Shown piece by piece: positions 4,558 through 6,927 of a stretch of DNA of 6,927 bases. The stretch comes from an uncultured Verrucomicrobia subdivision 3 bacterium (lineage in GTDB: Bacteria; Verrucomicrobiota; Verrucomicrobiae; Limisphaerales; CAMLLE01), in assembly GCA_946480555.1 (NCBI GenBank), contig CAMLLE010000164.1, positions 1 through 6,927 on the forward strand, in the 5' to 3' direction. A program made the translations under genes and the position numbers. The notes under the pieces were generated by a model. That model was not told the origin of the DNA. It did not search any database and worked only from the letters and a program-made list of their open reading frames with translations. Every line of letters starts with the position of its first letter. Within the stretch, counting starts at the first letter, position 1.

Positions 4558-6543
4558 ATGAGCGTCTCCGATTGCAGCGTGAAATCCGAGGCCAGCGTCG
4601 CCGCCGGTCCGCAAGCCCGCGTGTCTTCCGCCGCTGGCGATGATTCTCCAGGTCAATGGCTGAATGCCGGGAACACGGTCCTCAACGAATCCGGTCGCAT
4701 TCTTTCCATCAATGAAACGCTGGCTCTCTGGCTGGGCGCGTCACCGGCGGAGTTGACTGGGCAATCGCTCGCGGTGGCGGTGGGGCGCTTGTTTCCTGAC
4801 TGGCAGCCTGATCTTGAAAGCTTTCTCGCACGCGAATCGCAATTCGACCGGCTCGAACTTTCCGCACTGACTCCGAAAGGCGCGCAGCGTGTCGGTGTGG
4901 AAATGGCTGTTCACGATCATCTCCGTTTCGTCCGCATGGAATCGGTGCTGCCGCCGGTGCGCGATCTGGAGGAAGCGTTCCCGGAAGAACTCTGGGGTCG
5001 CGCGGCCACGCACGCCGTGTTCAACCGGCTGATTCGCGCCGAAGCGCAGCTCGACAATTTGATGCATCGCTGGCCGGGAATCATCTTCAGCCAGCGGCCT
5101 GATTTCAGCTTCGCGTTTGTCAGTCCCAAGGTGGAGGATCTCACGGGTGTTCCCGCGCCAGAATGGCGGCGATCTTCGAAATACTTCTGGCAGGTCGTTC
5201 ACGAAGCCGATGCCGACGCGCTGATGGAACGCCTGAAGAAACAGGACATCGGCCCGGAGGGCATGACCAGCACCTATCGCATCCGGCACATTGAAACCGG
5301 GCGTGTGACTTACTTGTGGGAGCATCGTCAGCCCGTGCGCAGCGACAACGGTCTGCTGCTTGGTTACGAAGGCATCTGGCTCGACATCACACGCCAGACG
5401 ATCGCGGAGCGGCGGTTGTTGAACATGTCGTGGAAGGAAAACCTCGGCACGCTGACGATGGGGCTGGCGCATGACTTCTGCAACATCATGACCGGCATCG
5501 TGGCGCTGAGTGAAACGTTTGAGCAGGAGTTCGGTGCGAACGAATCATTGCGCAGTGGATTGAGCCTGATTCGCAGCACGGCGGGACAGGCCAGCGATCT
5601 GGCGCATCGCATCCGGCAACTGCACCAGGGGAAACCGGGTGACAAGAATTATCACGATCTCAACGAAGTCACCAACGAACTGGGCGTGGTGCTGCAGAAG
5701 GTTTTGAGCCGGCGCGTGCGGCTGCAATGCGATCTCGTGAAACAGCAGCTGCCGATTTACGTCGATGCCGTGGAACTGCGGCAGGTGATTGTGAACCTGG
5801 CGTTGAACGCGGCGGACGCGATGCCCAATGGCGGTTCGCTCGTGTTTCAGACTTCGGTTCACGAACATGCGCCGGAGGTGAAGCCGATGGTGGGCGAGTT
5901 CCCGCGCGCACCCTTGTTCCGCCTGTCCGTCCAGGATACCGGCGCGGGCATTCCCGTCGTTTACCTGAATTCCATTTTCGATCCGTTCTTCACTACAAAA
6001 CCGCTGGGCAAAGGCTCTGGCCTTGGACTCTACAACGCACGCCTGTTCGCGGAACGGCACGGGATTGCGATCGTGGTCGATACGAAGGAGCAGGCGGGAA
6101 CGACGTTTCACTTGTGGTTTGCGCAGGCGGATTTTTCCGAAACGCAGCAGACGGAGGAGAGCGGTCCGGCCACGCGCCACACGATTTTGGTCGTGGGCCA
6201 GCCGGGCGAAGCGCGCAAACGCATGGAGGAACTGCTCCGCTCGAATGGCTTCTATGCCGTCCCAGCCGCGGCGGAATACGACGCCATCGAGGCGCTGCAT
6301 TCGCCCGATTACAACTTCAGCGGCGTGCTCGTGCTTTCGAACGGCATGAAGCGCGCGGAGATTTCATTGCTTCAGCGGATTCATTCCGAGAAAGTGCCGG
6401 TAAAGACGTTCCTTGGGATTCTTGGCTGCAACCAGGATGAGTTCGATACGGGCATGCTGGAACAGGTGGATGCGATGTTGCCGCACGACCTGCAGCCGCA
6501 GGAAATTATCTCGAGAATCCGAACGGTCCTGGCACGAACCTGA
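4558..6543 (+). CDS. Soluble PAS-PAS histidine kinase with degenerate C-terminal receiver
   Basis: This is a hybrid-type sensor kinase of 661 aa from ATG 4558; an in-frame TTG at 4546 would add four residues. There are no membrane segments, so it is cytoplasmic. Residues 31-135 form a PAS-like domain (NESGRILSINETLALWLG). Residues 163-285 are a second PAS domain with PAC end (FVSPKVEDLTGV; GYEGIWLDITRQ). The dimerisation/phosphoacceptor domain has His305 in GLAHDFCNI, where Cys replaces the more usual Asn of HDFNN. The ATPase domain has the N box NLALNAADAMPNGG (Asn417), G1 DTGAGIP (460-466), F box FDPFFTTKP and G2 GKGSGLGL. Residues 541-661 have a receiver fold pattern but lack its acidic pair (VVGQPGE) and acceptor Asp (VLSNGM), so the domain should not be phosphorylated. 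The next gene starts 2 nt after the stop. The ligand is unknown. Confidence 0.92.
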   Translation: MSVSDCSVKSEASVAAGPQARVSSAAGDDSPGQWLNAGNTVLNESGRILSINETLALWLGASPAELTGQSLAVAVGRLFPDWQPDLESFLARESQFDRLELSALTPKGAQRVGVEMAVHDHLRFVRMESVLPPVRDLEEAFPEELWGRAATHAVFNRLIRAEAQLDNLMHRWPGIIFSQRPDFSFAFVSPKVEDLTGVPAPEWRRSSKYFWQVVHEADADALMERLKKQDIGPEGMTSTYRIRHIETGRVTYLWEHRQPVRSDNGLLLGYEGIWLDITRQTIAERRLLNMSWKENLGTLTMGLAHDFCNIMTGIVALSETFEQEFGANESLRSGLSLIRSTAGQASDLAHRIRQLHQGKPGDKNYHDLNEVTNELGVVLQKVLSRRVRLQCDLVKQQLPIYVDAVELRQVIVNLALNAADAMPNGGSLVFQTSVHEHAPEVKPMVGEFPRAPLFRLSVQDTGAGIPVVYLNSIFDPFFTTKPLGKGSGLGLYNARLFAERHGIAIVVDTKEQAGTTFHLWFAQADFSETQQTEESGPATRHTILVVGQPGEARKRMEELLRSNGFYAVPAAAEYDAIEALHSPDYNFSGVLVLSNGMKRAEISLLQRIHSEKVPVKTFLGILGCNQDEFDTGMLEQVDAMLPHDLQPQEIISRIRTVLART

Positions 6544-6545
6544 AC

Positions 6546-6927
6546 ATGAACGAACCCAATCCACCGCTGGATTCGCCGCCGGAACAGCATCGCATCCTCG
6601 TGGTCGATGATGAGGAGATCATTCTCGTCGCGCTTTACGAAACCTTGCGCCGCGAGAATTACGATGTGGTGACGACTTCCGATCCTGACGTGGCGCTGGC
6701 GGAAATGCGGAAGAAGGAATTTTCGGTCATCATTTCCGATCAACGCATGCCGCGCATGATGGGGCTCGACCTGCTCGCGCAAGCCCGGCAAATCCAGCCC
6801 ATGGCATCGCGCATTCTGATCACAGCCGTGCTAAGTCTCGACACGGTGATCGAAGCCATCAACAAGGGTGAAATCTACCGCTTCATCGTGAAGCACATCG
6901 GGTGGGGCACTGACGCCGAGGAACTCA
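6546..6927 (+). CDS. Response regulator, 3' end outside the window
   Basis: 127 residues are visible. They form one CheY-like receiver with the acidic pair Asp21-Asp22 (ILVVDDEE), phosphoacceptor Asp65 in SDQRMP, switch Thr93 (ILITAV) and conserved Lys116. The Lys is followed by His rather than the usual cis-Pro (VKHIGWG in place of a KPW-type ending), which is a small departure from the norm. The SDQRMP sequence and the spacing recall receivers of HD-GYP or GAF/kinase-linked regulators. The output domain is beyond the edge, so function is open. The gene follows the kinase with a 2-nt gap and is its probable partner, supplying the working receiver that the kinase lacks. Confidence 0.92.
   Translation, partial: MNEPNPPLDSPPEQHRILVVDDEEIILVALYETLRRENYDVVTTSDPDVALAEMRKKEFSVIISDQRMPRMMGLDLLAQARQIQPMASRILITAVLSLDTVIEAINKGEIYRFIVKHIGWGTDAEEL

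Noticed and set aside
4345..4656. Minus-strand 103-codon frame across the kinase leader
   Set aside because: No recognisable motifs or good ribosome binding site were seen, and it overlaps the kinase start and the candidate promoter.
5545..6440. Open frames on both strands overlapping the histidine kinase
   Set aside because: The kinase frame has all H, N, G1, F and G2 motifs; the others are shadows.

Overview
The window looks like chromosomal DNA of a soil or aquatic member of the Verrucomicrobiota (PVC superphylum), possibly the Pedosphaera/Limisphaerales group. The reasons are a PVC-type bacterial microcompartment (BMC) gene set, GC-rich coding sequence, and long intergenic palindromes built on a TTCCAAG heptad. 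The taxonomic call is an inference.

Layout: (1) 1-471, minus strand: a small uncharacterised gene and, 4 nt after its stop, an HNH endonuclease gene that runs off the left edge. (2) 510-4132, plus strand: four BMC genes. They are a PduP-like CoA-acylating aldehyde dehydrogenase with an N-terminal encapsulation-type helix, two different EutN/CcmL-family pentameric shell (BMC-P) proteins, and a class II (fuculose/rhamnulose-1-phosphate type) aldolase with its own N-terminal extension. (3) 4133-4557: a 425-base gap with a palindrome, a possible promoter and GC-rich hairpins. (4) 4558-6927, plus strand: a soluble PAS-PAS histidine kinase ending in a degenerate receiver domain, then a response regulator cut by the right edge.

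How the genes fit together: in the known PVC microcompartment pathway, the aldolase splits a deoxysugar 1-phosphate inside the shell into DHAP and lactaldehyde. The CoA-acylating aldehyde dehydrogenase then oxidises the aldehyde to an acyl-CoA, and pentamers cap the shell vertices. This window lacks the hexameric shell proteins, the third pentamer usual for PVC loci, a PduL-type phosphotransacylase and a sugar kinase. The locus is therefore either continued elsewhere or reduced.

The most distinctive signal is between the genes. Every gap of the BMC cluster holds an elaborate secondary-structure element. Three are ~120-130 nt imperfect palindromes made of TTCCAAG-type heptads whose two arms vary together within a copy. 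The fourth is a run of five strong hairpins closed by an outer stem. One palindrome arm carries the apparent Shine-Dalgarno of the first pentamer gene. The elements may be dispersed genomic repeats, but their positions could tune expression of each cistron.
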